Source: Fistularia commersonii (Eukaryota > Chordata > Actinopteri > Syngnathiformes > Fistulariidae). Taken from it: a DNA stretch of 64,000 nt. The stretch covers positions 3,923,232 to 3,987,231 of the forward strand of contig JBBMNZ010000001.1 in NCBI GenBank assembly GCA_037954325.1, read 5' to 3'. The notes beneath the pieces are model-generated. The model made no database searches. It had not been told where the DNA came from and saw only the letters and a program-made list of their open reading frames with translations. Below, piece by piece: positions 27,998 through 40,600 of the stretch. Each line of letters starts with the position of its first letter. The stretch's first letter is position 1. Position numbers and translations under genes: made by a program.

Positions 27998-30900
27998 ACA
28001 CGAACACAGCGTGCAGGAGGAGGGGACCGAAATACCGTCTCAGTGTGAGGTCAAACTGCGTCCCATCCTCAAGGTCAAACAACCCGGAGTGTTTATACTT
28101 TGGACAATTTATAGAAGATGTGCGCGGTCGGTGAACAACCCGTGCACTGTCCGCACGAGAGGAATCAATAGTGCCTCGGATATTTTTGCGATTTCTACAG
28201 AGATCTAGAGACAGGTAAAATAAATACATCGGCCCTTTACGGGATGAATAAAAGAAGACGTCTGAAAGGGAGGCAAAAAAAGTAGTCGAAAGAAACCTCG
28301 CAAAACTGAGGAGGCGATGAAGTGACGGGAAAGAAGAGCTTTCCCAAGCTCTGAACATCCGAGAGGGTTCTTGGACTCAGAACCCGCCTTCTCCGAACCG
28401 TACGGAAATACAACGGTTGGAGATCCGGTCCATCTCTACTGGAATTCAGAAGAAATTCTATCTGAAACTGAATGTTTACTCTCATGTTCTAATCATAAAT
28501 ATGTTTTCGCACCCGTTTCCTGTCTGACATGTTCAACCGGAGGCCTGGTTTTTGCACATCCAGGATGCCGCTGTGTTTCCTCTCGCCGCTCGGGGGTTTT
28601 ATTTACCGCGACAGAGGAATCGGCTTCTCGCCGCCGCTCCGGTATCTCCGCGTGCACGTACGCGCGCTCCCTGCCGTATCAAATGTCCACCCCCTTGTCT
28701 TTGTTTCCTGTCTTCACCTGTGACCCCCCCGACGCTCGGGGTCGCGGCATCCACCTCCCCCGGAAGCTCCGCCGCCCCCCCGCCGAGGGCCGACCGCAGC
28801 CCCGTCCAGCCCGGGCTCGCCTTACCCGGTTCCTGCGTGGGAGCGGATACCGGCGCCGGCTCACAGAGGCCCATTCAAAGCCCCGCATATGAAATGTCTT
28901 CCTCCGCGCTGATACCTTACACTTCATCTGCATATTGGGCTTTTCACATCCCGGCGCTCGCTTCCTGTCTGCGGCTGATAGAGCGGCAGCGCGGCCCCGG
29001 GAGCGCGGCCGTGGCTGTTTTCGTTGCCTTTTCAATGGGGTTTTGTCTCCGGGCAGAGGCGAAGGGTGCGGATACTGAACCGTGGATCTGAGACCTTGGT
29101 GGTTCTCGCTAACGGCCGGGGATTTTCCAGAAAATAGCTTAAGACGTGTAGCTCATCAGATGATTAACGTGCTACGAGAACCTATTGCCGTATCAAGCTA
29201 TTTCGCCTAGATTCATGAGTGACGGGCAATGCTAAGTGTTAGCGTACCAACTCGTAAAGTCAACCAATAGTTTAAGACGTGTATCTCATCAGATGATTAA
29301 CATGCTACGAGAACCTATTGCCGCCACCTAGCTATTTAGCCTAGATTCATGAGTGACAGGCAATGCTAAGGGTTAGCGTTCCGACTTGTAAAGTCATCCA
29401 ATAGTTTAAGACATGTATCTCATTGGGTGATTAACATGCTACGAGAACCTTTTGCCACCACCTAGCTATTTAGCCTAGATTCATGAACGACAGGCAATGC
29501 TAAGTGTCAGCGTACTGACTCGCAGAGTCAACCAATAGTTTAAGACATGTGTCTCATCAGATGATTAACATGCTGCGAGAACCAACTGCCGCCACCTAGC
29601 TATTTAGCCTAGATTCATGAGTGACAGGTAATGCTAAGTGTTAGCGTACCGATTTGTAAAGTCACCCAATAGTTTAAGACATGTATCTCATTGGGTGATT
29701 AACATGCTACGAGAACCTTTTGCCACCACCTAGCTATTTAGCCTAGATTCATGAACGACAGGCAGTGCTAAGTGTTAGCGTACTGACTCGCAGAGTCAAC
29801 CAATAGTTTAAGACATGTGTCTCATCAGATGATTAACATGCTGCGAGAACCAACTGCCGCCACCTAGCTATTTAGCCTAGATTCAAACTGAAGATCTGGG
29901 TGATAGGACACTGAGGTTGGGGGTCTTTAGGAACACCAGAGACGAGGTTTAGGGATGGAGGAAAAGAGGATATGAAGCTGATTTGGCTCACAAATATTGC
30001 TCCGGGCGGGAAAAATCTAGTATCAGTCGGACTCCAGCTTTAAAGATGAGCCTCTTGCTTGTCAACAGAACAAGACGCAAGTGATAATTGAATAGGAACA
30101 CCTAACCTGAGCATGTTCAGCAGTTAAATTTCACACATTTCACTGTCTCTGAGCAAAACAGCTCCAACCACTACATGAGGAAATTCCTTCCAGGCTGCGT
30201 AGCCTTCGCCGACAAACGCTGCCATTGTGCCCATGACAATCACCCGGTGTGGCATCGGACGTGAGCAAACAGGGACATACCGCAGTGACATCCTGCTGGT
30301 CTTCCGCCAAATACCCAGCGAGATGGTTTCACTTTGCAGCGTTTCAATGCGCTCGGGGAGACAACAGCTGCAGCCAACGCCAGGACTTGACCAGTTACGC
30401 CGCCTTTCTGGATTTCTGGTACATCTTGGTGCGCCTGGTGGGAAAGGGCGCACTCCCAAAGGTGGCCCACAGGTGAGGTCAAACGTCATAACAGCCCTTT
30501 GTCTCGGACATGAAACAAACAACTCTGTGCCCGAGGGTTCAGGGAAGGACCTGCTCCACCTTCCACGCACTCGACTTCCTCAAAGGATGTTAAAGGGCAC
30601 GTACAACTGAAGCATACCTCCGGAGGGCAACGACTACCACTCCGAAATGGCCGACCCACTCGACAAGAACACCCGGTAAAGTCAACCCGACGAGCAGCTT
30701 TGAGAGAAGTAGTCAGTTTCTGACCACAACTAGCAAAGGACAAAATCAATCTTACTACCCAGGGGAAGCCACACATCCATGGACCCCCCATGATACAGAG
30801 CACTCGCAGCACGTTCCAGCAATACTGGCCCGTCTGGTTTGGTGGAACCACACCAACCCGCACCACATCAAGAACTAGCAGGGCCTCGCCAACATTCGGT

Positions 30901-33900
30901 TGGTCCCAGATGAAACCTCCACAGTATTGATTAAGGAACGGCCGTAAAGGTCGTGACCGGCTTGTGTTCTTAAATAAATTAAGAAAAAAAAAAAAAAAAA
31001 GCGTGTCATGGCCTGGGTAATTGCGGGTTTTGTGAGCAGCGCCGTGAAATGACCTGTTTCCTTCCGCAGTGCTCGAGGAGTGAGCGTCCCGCCTTCCAAG
31101 CATGAAGCTCACGTAGTTTTTTTTTGTTTTTTTTTTAAAAAGAACATTGTACAGCTTCAAATAAAAATGCTGGAAAACCTGCTACAGCGACAAAACAGAG
31201 GCGTCAAAGAAGGTCTAAATTTAGAGGTGTTAAATTCATAAATTCATATTTGACAGGCAGGGATACAGCGGTGACAGCTGGCAAATTTCATCTTGTTTTC
31301 CTGAACACGAACAAGATAACGGCCTTGACAGAATGTCTGTATTGTGTTAACAAATAAGGACGGCACGAGTGGGGAAACAATGCTAACAGCTAATGGCTAA
31401 CAGCAACCCTGTCTGTTGTTTTGATACCGGGTGGGGGAAAATCTTCAAAAAACAGAAAGAATAAGAAAACAATTTTTATTTTGGGATCTGACACCTTCCC
31501 TCTATGAGGACGTGACGGTATGCTCGTCACGCCACACCCAAGAAGGACGTCGCCCATACGACCGTTTTGTTTTTTGTTTTTTCTCCTCTCGGTCTTCGAA
31601 ACTGTGGGGGGTTTGTTGGTTTGTCGGTGAAAAATCCAAGACGGCTAGCTGGATTTAGCACAATGGACTTTGTGGGGAAATGATCGGGGAGGGGGCTACA
31701 GTTACATAGCAGGAACTTTTGGTGGTCTGACAGAAAATAGTTCTAAGAATTGTCCAGAATTCAAGTTATGGGCGTTGCTTGGGCGTTCGACCAATCACCA
31801 AGCACCTATGGAACCCCCGAAGAAAACCCTTCCCATGCTGCCTGAATGCACAATGGCCCTGTTTCTAAAAAAGGTTGAAAGAACTGCAAAGACTACAGGA
31901 CTGTCTCAGAAAATTAGAATATTGCAATAAAGTTCTTTATCTTCTGTAATGCAATTACAAAAACAAAAATGTCATACATTCTGGATACATTACAAATCAA
32001 CTGAAATATTGCAAGCCTTTTATTATTTTAATATTGCTGATTATGGCTTACATCTTAAGAAAACTCAAAAATCCTATCTCAAAATATTAGAATATCATGA
32101 AAAAGTAATTTTTGTTTATTTAATTGCATCACAGAAGATAAAGAACTTTATCCCAATATTCTAATTTTCTGAGACAGTCCTGTATATGAAATAACTATTA
32201 TGACATTTATTCCCACTGGGTTGGTAAATTAGATTTCACGTAAAAAAGGCTACATCTATAAAAAGGCAGAGAAAAACCATGTGTTTTATTTGTTTCGTTT
32301 GGTTTCTTTGGCAGTCTCGGCCCTCCGTACAGTTTGTGCGCAACAAAATCCAAGGTCTTACGTTCGAGCCACTAAAAATGCACCTTGGCTCCTCGCGTCA
32401 GGAACAGACCAGCGTCTGTCCCTGGATCCTCCAGAGAAGGAAGAGAAAAACCCCAAATCCCAATCAAACAAATTGTTTTATTCTGAAGTTCCTGCTGCTG
32501 TTTCTGCTGCTCTGCTATTTTTAAAAAAAAAAAGAAAAACTCAGACGCCATAATTTCATCACAGCAATTCCTCATGATGGAATCAGTGTCATCACGCTGA
32601 GAATAACAAGGTTCTTTTGGAAGGGGTGGGTGGGGGATCCAGAACCCCCGGCCATAAATCTGCACAGGCGTGCGGAGAACACGGCCCACCCCCGCCCCCC
32701 CGCCGCAAGTCAGAGCCCATCAGGGGCGAGACGAACCGGGCCGAGGCGGCGTGGAGCGGCGTGGTGCCGACGGACGGCCAGCGCTAATGTCTGGAGGTGA
32801 ACATCTGGCTCCTACATGGTCGCTCGCCATCGGCTGCCAGGAACACGGGGCGAGGGTGAGCCGGGATAAAAACGGGGGGGGGGGGGAATGAAAAAGAAAA
32901 TCCAGGACGCGAAACAGCGGGGCTCTAGCAGATCAGACGTCTGATCGATTATTTCCGATACATCCGCCCGGACCGCGGCCGAACCCCCCCCCCCGAGGGT
33001 CGAATCCCATCAGGGGAAAGAAGGGAAAACCAGCGCCGGCGTCAATTTATTTCCTTTAAACGGGTGATTTGCGTTGAGATATTTTCTTTCCCTTCTAAAC
33101 ACATTTAACACAATATTTGTTTCACATGTGAACAAAAACTAATATCTAGGGTTTCTGGACATTTTCCCAGTTATTTCTTTTATCCTGTTTCTAAAAAAAA
33201 AAAAAAAAAACATGGTGAACTGTGGAATTAATCGTGTAAACTTTGGTGCATACTTTGACATTAATATTATTATAATTTTATCAAATTCTAAAGAAAAAAA
33301 TCGAAACGGTCGTTAAAAAAAAAAGTGTTCGGTGACAGTGTGAAGGATTTGAAAAAAAAAAATAAAAATCTAATGCTGTTCTCATAAATACATTTTAAAG
33401 TAATATATTCAAAAAAAAAATCAAGGGGGATGATTTTAAAGGAAAATGTCATTAAATTATATAAAATGGGATAAAATAAAAAGGGAAAAACAGATTATTT
33501 TCCCACCACGTCGGGACTCGCTGCGCCACAGCAAAGCATCTGTGCTAGCTGTGAGGGGAACTGAGTATATTTAACCACCGCGTTGTTTTGCTGACGTTCC
33601 CTCTGGTTTCTTTTATTACAAAGCAAAAAAAAAAAAAAAAAAAAAAAAAACCTCCAGACTCCGTAATTTCATCACTGAAACTTCAGATGTCCGGGAGGGG
33701 CGAGGAAGAGCTCACTTTTTTTTGGTGGGGTTCCATTGAAATAATGAAAAACATGTCACCCGCCTCCCCTCCCGCCGCCCGTCAGCGGCTCCCAGAGTGG
33801 TAACAGATCGTCCCGGTCAAAATTACCTCAGTGTACCTAAGTAATTGTTTGCAACATTACTTTGTCAAAATCGTGTAAAATTACTACAACACGGGGGGGG

Positions 33901-35967
33901 GGGGGGACTCCATGGGCTCCTGCCAGAATCTGCGAGGGGGAGAGTTCAAGGCACTACTTTACCGCGAGGATGAGGACGTAGATCAGGGGTCCCCAAACTT
34001 TTTCCCGCCAGGGCCAAATAACTTTTCCCTTCTCTGACAGAGAGGCCGGGACAGTTTGTTAAAAAAAAAAAGTGTCAAAACGTAAACATTTATTGTTTTC
34101 CAGAACGCCACGCATAACCCAAAAATTTACCCTTTCTGGGATCTTGACAGGAAAAAAATAAATAAATGAAAATAAATAATAACATTATTAATGAATAAGG
34201 TCTTAGTCAGGCTTTTCTTTGAATTGAAAAAAAAAAGTTTTTCCACTGCAGGTTAAATACCCTGAATTCTGAATCTATTTTTCTCTTACCTAATCTTTAG
34301 CCATTATTCCATGTTATTTGCCAGGGGTGTGTCCAGAATTTTTTTTTTTTTTTTTGAGAGAGAGAGGGGTTTCAGATAAGGCACAGTCTGCAGAAGGGTG
34401 GAATAGAAGGTTACATTCTATGCATGTACAAGTCATGTTAACCTCGCCAGAATAAAAAAAAATAAAAAATGCATCTCTGGTATTGTTCAGGGGCCGGGCA
34501 AAATGCGGAGGCGGGTCATATCCGGCCCCCGGGCCGTAGTTTGGGGACCGCTGACATATATGGAGTGAAGGCGCTGATACAGCAGTTACACCCGTGATAT
34601 CACGCAAGCGGTAAAAATCTAGTGAAAGTACTTGTTATACATAAACATCCAAACATTTACCATTTATTCAATCATATATGCACTCTGGGTTGCGGGTCGC
34701 TTGCAGCCTATCCCGGCTGTCATTGGACGAGAGGCAGGGTTCACCCCGGACCGGTCGCAGGTCCATATATAGATCACTCACTCTCGTATAAAAACATCCC
34801 ACCTTTTGAAATCTCATTCAAATGTTCTTATAGCCATTTTACCATTCATCATCTCATACGACGATTTGCACATTTGGACAAATCAGGTTCCGCTGAACCT
34901 CCTGAATGCTTTTGAGGAACCCGAAAGGAACGTCTTAAAAACACGGCGAGAACATGGAGGCTCCACATAGAAAGGCCGCCTAGCGGAAGCGCTAACCGCC
35001 GCGCCACCGTGCCGCCCAAAGGTCAAAGGTCTAGGGGATCCTTTCCAGCCCGTAGAATAAATCTACAATATGGGAAAAAATACATAAAAATCAAAAACTA
35101 CTTTTTTTTTAAATAAAAAAGCAGCTCCTATGTTGTCTTAATCGGTGTTAGCAATCTGGCAAAACATTATGGGACTCAGAATTTTCAGCAGACGGGTTAG
35201 CATTTTCGCTTGTTGTTAGAAATGTATCTGCTTTTCCGTTGGGCCCGACACCTTCATCGGCAAGATGCCGTCGTCAAAAAAGAGAAAAGTGGACATCGAC
35301 TGTCGGGTTTGTCAAGAAAAATGGACCGCTTCTTGTCTGTTCCTCGAGGTTGCTAAGGAATCTGCATTCTCGGTGTAGATGCAGCAAGTTTCGGCGCCGC
35401 AATGAGACTCGCCGGGGCGAAAAATACGCCAAAATGCACCGAGAAGAACCGAAAAGACAGAACTGAGGCATAGCCTTGTTGAAATTCTTCATGAATCTCA
35501 GGTTGTTCGTCATGTTCATTAAATATCAAGATTTTTAAGATTCACCTGTTCTCTTTTACACTGAAACAAAGGAAAAATGTGGACTTGGTGTCACTTCTAG
35601 GTAAATACGCTATGATTTTACCGGTCGAGATGAGTTTGACGCCCCTGGTCGAAGGCAAAGACGTGCGCGTGAGAGCAAAGCGTTCTACATTTCCGTCAGC
35701 TAACGGCTTTAGAAGCCGTCATCGACGTCGGCTGATCGGCGTCACGGAAATCAGAAGGTCGACGCCGGACGTCCTGAAAGGTCACAAACGCTGGAGCTTT
35801 GATTGACAGCCGGCCGATCGGCGAGGATCGGCGGCTCATCGCCCGACCGCTATGGCGCCCCGTTCTCGGATCTCCTTTAACAGCGCAGGAGGTTTTTATT
35901 CAATTGAAAATAATGACTTAAAGGTTTTCGGGTCTGCCAGAACTCAGGTATCACACACATGAACGCG

Positions 35968-36009
<42 letters not shown>

Positions 36010-36324
36010 ACGGTGGCTTCTACAGGCTCGCGGGCCGAGGCAGGACAGCTTAATTGGACTCTAATAAGATCAGCGCTCTCGGCAAGGCGGGCGGGACGCT
36101 TGACTTTTATTGCAGCTGGCGTCCCTTGGAGACAGTTACCGTAAACGTTCAGCGGCGGCGGCGGCGGCGGCGGTGGCCCGCGGCCGCCCGGCGGCCAGAA
36201 ACACTCCCAGCCGGGATTAGCGGGCCGCAGCCGCGTCAGGGTCGATCTCACCATAGCGGTGGTACTGGGATGTAGGAAACTTCGAGAACGGGAAGATCAG
36301 AATCCCAGGTGACTGTGTGTGTGT

Positions 36325-36364
<40 letters not shown>

Positions 36365-36492
36365 AAGTAATCACTGTCAGAGTGAGTGGTCGGTCAGAGG
36401 AAAGTGTGAATACTGCCCTGGATGGTGTTTGTGTATCTATGGCTTTTTCCCGTCATTATGTTCATAATTTGGGGGAAGGAATGTTAGGGGGG

Positions 36493-36537
<45 letters not shown>

Positions 36538-36638
36538 CCGAGGGGGCTGGTGTGCAAATTGGGAACGTCAGACGACCCTCCACCATTTGGCGACAGCTGT
36601 ACCCGAACACCACAATTATGAAAAGTTCACCTACAGCA

Positions 36639-36720
<82 letters not shown>

Positions 36721-36892
36721 ACGATTACAGGAAAATGCAAAAGGCACACTTCTCCCTGTGTCATTTATTTTAAAGTCAGAGTAATAGTTTTGTACGGGTG
36801 TGTATTCACGTGTATACGAGTGTTTGTGTGATCTGAAAGCACAGAAACAAAAACAGTGGAGTGTTTTCTTTGGCGTTTATCCACACCGTGCT

Positions 36893-36928
<36 letters not shown>

Positions 36929-37056
36929 GGTGAGAACAGATTCTCACCCTGCTAATCTCATTCTGTCCACTTATCATCGCCCACTCACCTCACCCTCTTC
37001 ATCACCGTCATCGTTCTCATCAGCGCAATCACACATGCTGTCCGGGGGATGTCTCT

Positions 37057-37087
<31 letters not shown>

Positions 37088-37630
37088 GCAATGTCAAGGT
37101 CGCTATGCGAACACACGCTTGAGATGACTTGAGGCACGGCGCTGTCGACATGTCATGGGGGGGGGGGTTGTCAGGCGGGGTCGCTGGCGGCCACTGAGGC
37201 GTGTCTGTCAGAAGGGGCCGCCATCGTCCTGCCGCCGCCGCCGCCACCCTGACACCCTTTAATACCGGACAATCGACCAATCAGGTTATGGATGAGGTCA
37301 TTTCTCACTGATATTATGTTTTTTTTTCCCCCCATAACACTTCATTATAATCTATTAATGACATGTTTTGTAAATTTTGATTTAAGAAAACAGTTCTTTT
37401 CCAGGCCATTTTTTGGGGGACTTTTGCTGATTTTTCCAGCAAATTTCAGGCAAATTATTCAAAATTAAATTAGAACGACTAATAATGAAGGGGTTCGGTC
37501 ATGAACAGAGGAGGGATAGAAGATATATTGGTAGAAGGATGCTAAAGAGTGGAACTGCCAGGCAGGAGGTCGGGAGTAAAACCGGTGAGAAGATTTATGG
37601 AGACAGAAAAAGTAAGAAAAACAGTTAAAG

Positions 37631-37661
<31 letters not shown>

Positions 37662-40600
37662 AAATAATCGATATGATTAAATGTTTTTGTGAAGTAACTT
37701 GCAACTTTGACGTGAACCAACTCAACGCTGGTGTGTCGCGCTTAAAACCTCCACGGCGGTGTGCATGTGTGTGTATGTGTGTGCTGGTTTCCATGGCGAC
37801 GGCGGCGAGGTATGGGTTAAGACGGGTAGGATAATCGTTAGCCGCCCACCCCCGGTCAGGTGAGATAATTACGGGTTTTGCGAGGCTGATTTATGCGATG
37901 GCGAAACCAGGCTGAGTTCAAGGAAAACAAGAGGTACGCGCGCACGTCAATCGTCTGTCTCCGCTTCGCACCGCCGTCGACCCCGGCGATACCCGGGAGG
38001 AGCCTGGGCGATCTCAACGCCACGTCTACGAAGGCCTGGGGGCGGAGAGGGGGGGGCGCAGGGTGAGGAAAGAGCGCTCGGCGTTAAGCGCAGACGGCGT
38101 TTACTTTTGGGCTTGACGGCATCTTTCTGGAAGATGTGATCCTTGAATGTGTGCAGCAAAGTGGGCAATATTGCTATGAAAATTATGTTTACGCTATGAA
38201 TTGTTTATCGAAGAGTGTGAAAAGCAATTAAACGCGTGATTTTCTTGTCGTCCCTTCCGATGGGTCCTCACAGCCAATCACCTGCCTCCTTCCGACCCCG
38301 CCCTCCCACATCCTTTCGTCGCACCCTGCAAGAAACCATCCGAGGATGAAGTCCAGAATTAGCGAGGAAGTATAAAAACAATGGCAGAGTTAAATAACCG
38401 GAAAATAGACGGAACGAGGGACATGGTTTACGAAACGAATAAAATGAAAAAGGGTGCTTATTTTCGAGGGAGATATCCGGATACGCACACGGAAATCAAA
38501 TAATAAAGAACTGGAGTAAATGAACAATTTGAAATAAAAGCTAAAGTGCAAATCGCAGGTATTTTGCTGGAATGAACAAAAACCAAAAATTAAAAAAAAA
38601 GAAAAAAAAAAGGGAATAAAATAATAAATAATAAAAAAATAAAATAAAATAAAAGTAAAATCAAGGTTTAAAAAGCTTACTTAAAAAAATACAATTATAA
38701 AAGAAATAACACTGGTATATTTAAATGACTTGAAAACAAAAGATATGTAAAATAAAATGACTGAAAATAATCTAATAATAATAAAATAAATAAAAACAAA
38801 TAATCCAAAAAAACAATTAAAACTGAAAAAAAAAAAAAATATGTAAAAGAAATCAATTAGAAGTAAAATAGAAATCAAAATTATATATATATTTATGGAA
38901 TAAATATACACAACTACATAAAGTAATGCAGTAACATTTAAACTTAATTTCAAAATGATATAAAATAATCGCGGGGATAGTAATAAAATAAATAAAAACA
39001 AATAATCAAAAAAAAAATGAAAACTGAAAAAAAAGAAAGACTAATGTGTAAAAGAAATCAATTAGAAATAAAATAGAAATCAAAATTATATATATATATA
39101 TATTCATGGAATAAATATATACAACTACATAAAGTAATGCAGTAACATTTAAAATTAATTTCAAAATGATATGAAATGATGGCGGGGTGTTTCCAGAGTA
39201 TCGTCAGGCGCTTCGGGCTCGGCCTCCACTCTGCCTGACAGACGCCAATCAAACCGGCAAAACAAAACATTCCAGGTTGTACAATAACATCTCAATTACA
39301 GGGGTTTAAGACTTTTAAACGATTGCGCTCATCCGAAGATTAGCGCCTGACGCCGCTGCTCATGCGGCTCTTTCGCTCGGCCGTGGACGCTCGCTTGTGT
39401 TTTCTTCTGTTTTTTTTCATTATTATTATTTTTTTTTTGTTTGTTTTTTTGTTTGTTTTCTATCGCTCGGCGGCCTCCGTTCCGTGACGTACTTTGGAAA
39501 ACGCGGGTGACGTCATCGCCGGTTACGACAACCGCCACATGCGCATAGATTACCGTCTTGGAGAAAAATGGTGCAACGTGCGCACCCACACACACACACA
39601 CACACACGCGCACACACACACACAGATATATACATACACACACGAGACACAACAACAGAGGGAATGTTTCCCTTTCCGAGCAATTACACGTTGTGACGCC
39701 CTGTAAACTGGAATTTATTGTGAAATAATTACGCCGCCCTTTCATCCCGGCTCAACTTTGTATTTTTATTTTAATCTTTATTGTACTTTGAAAACAGAAT
39801 TAGCATGCAGACATGACACGCGCTTCTAAAAGGTAATTTCTGAATAATTTATTGCTTTTCTTTTACGTAAAAGGAAGCAGCACCGTCTTCCACTTCCTGC
39901 CTCGTGTTTCCTCCGGGATAAAATAAAATAAATGAATATAATAAGAAGGCTATTTCGCACGTGACACACAATGCTACTATCCAATACTATTACGGTATTA
40001 TGGGATGGTTTCTTTACTCTTTCGAACGGCCCTCGACCTCAGGGGCCCTTTGATTTCGAACATCTCGATTTCGACCGTTTTTAATTATCAATCCGAACAT
40101 CTCCTCGTTGATCCAAAACCTTTCAATTTGTTTTATTTTTTCCTTCATCTCACCGACATCCTCGGATTTGTTTTTAAATCTTTGCCGGTCGCGGACGGAA
40201 TCGAATCCACATCTCTTCCCCGCCGAGGATTTATTCTTCTACACAAAGGCCACGATTCCCGTTGAACTAAATCAACCGCAGGAGCGAAAAGCACTTTGCG
40301 TTTGTTTGCCGTCCGTGTTTTTCCCCGAACAACAGCTCCGGCGCTCGAGCGCCGACGGGATCCGACTGCAGGCCGGAGGAAGGGAGGGAAGAGAAAGGCA
40401 GAAAGAAAAGAAAAAAAACAACCCAAACAAAACTGCTGAAATTACACAAACATGCTATTAGCGGGGGAAGTGTTAGTGTGTACGTCACACACACACACAC
40501 ACACACACACATGCGGAGCGGAACGCCAGCAGTCGGAACTTGTGTTGGCGGATTAGCGGCTGTGTTTACAGTGAGAAACAGGCTGGTGTCGCTTGGCGAG

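Noticed and set aside
28552..29091. 179-codon plus-strand frame
   Set aside because: Two long plus frames and two minus frames overlap here, as expected of GC-rich DNA with few stop codons; no domain is recognisable.
34990..35018. tRNA-like end of a repeat (GCTAACCGCCGCGCCACCG)
   Set aside because: No cloverleaf can be drawn; the stretch belongs to a common fish interspersed repeat.
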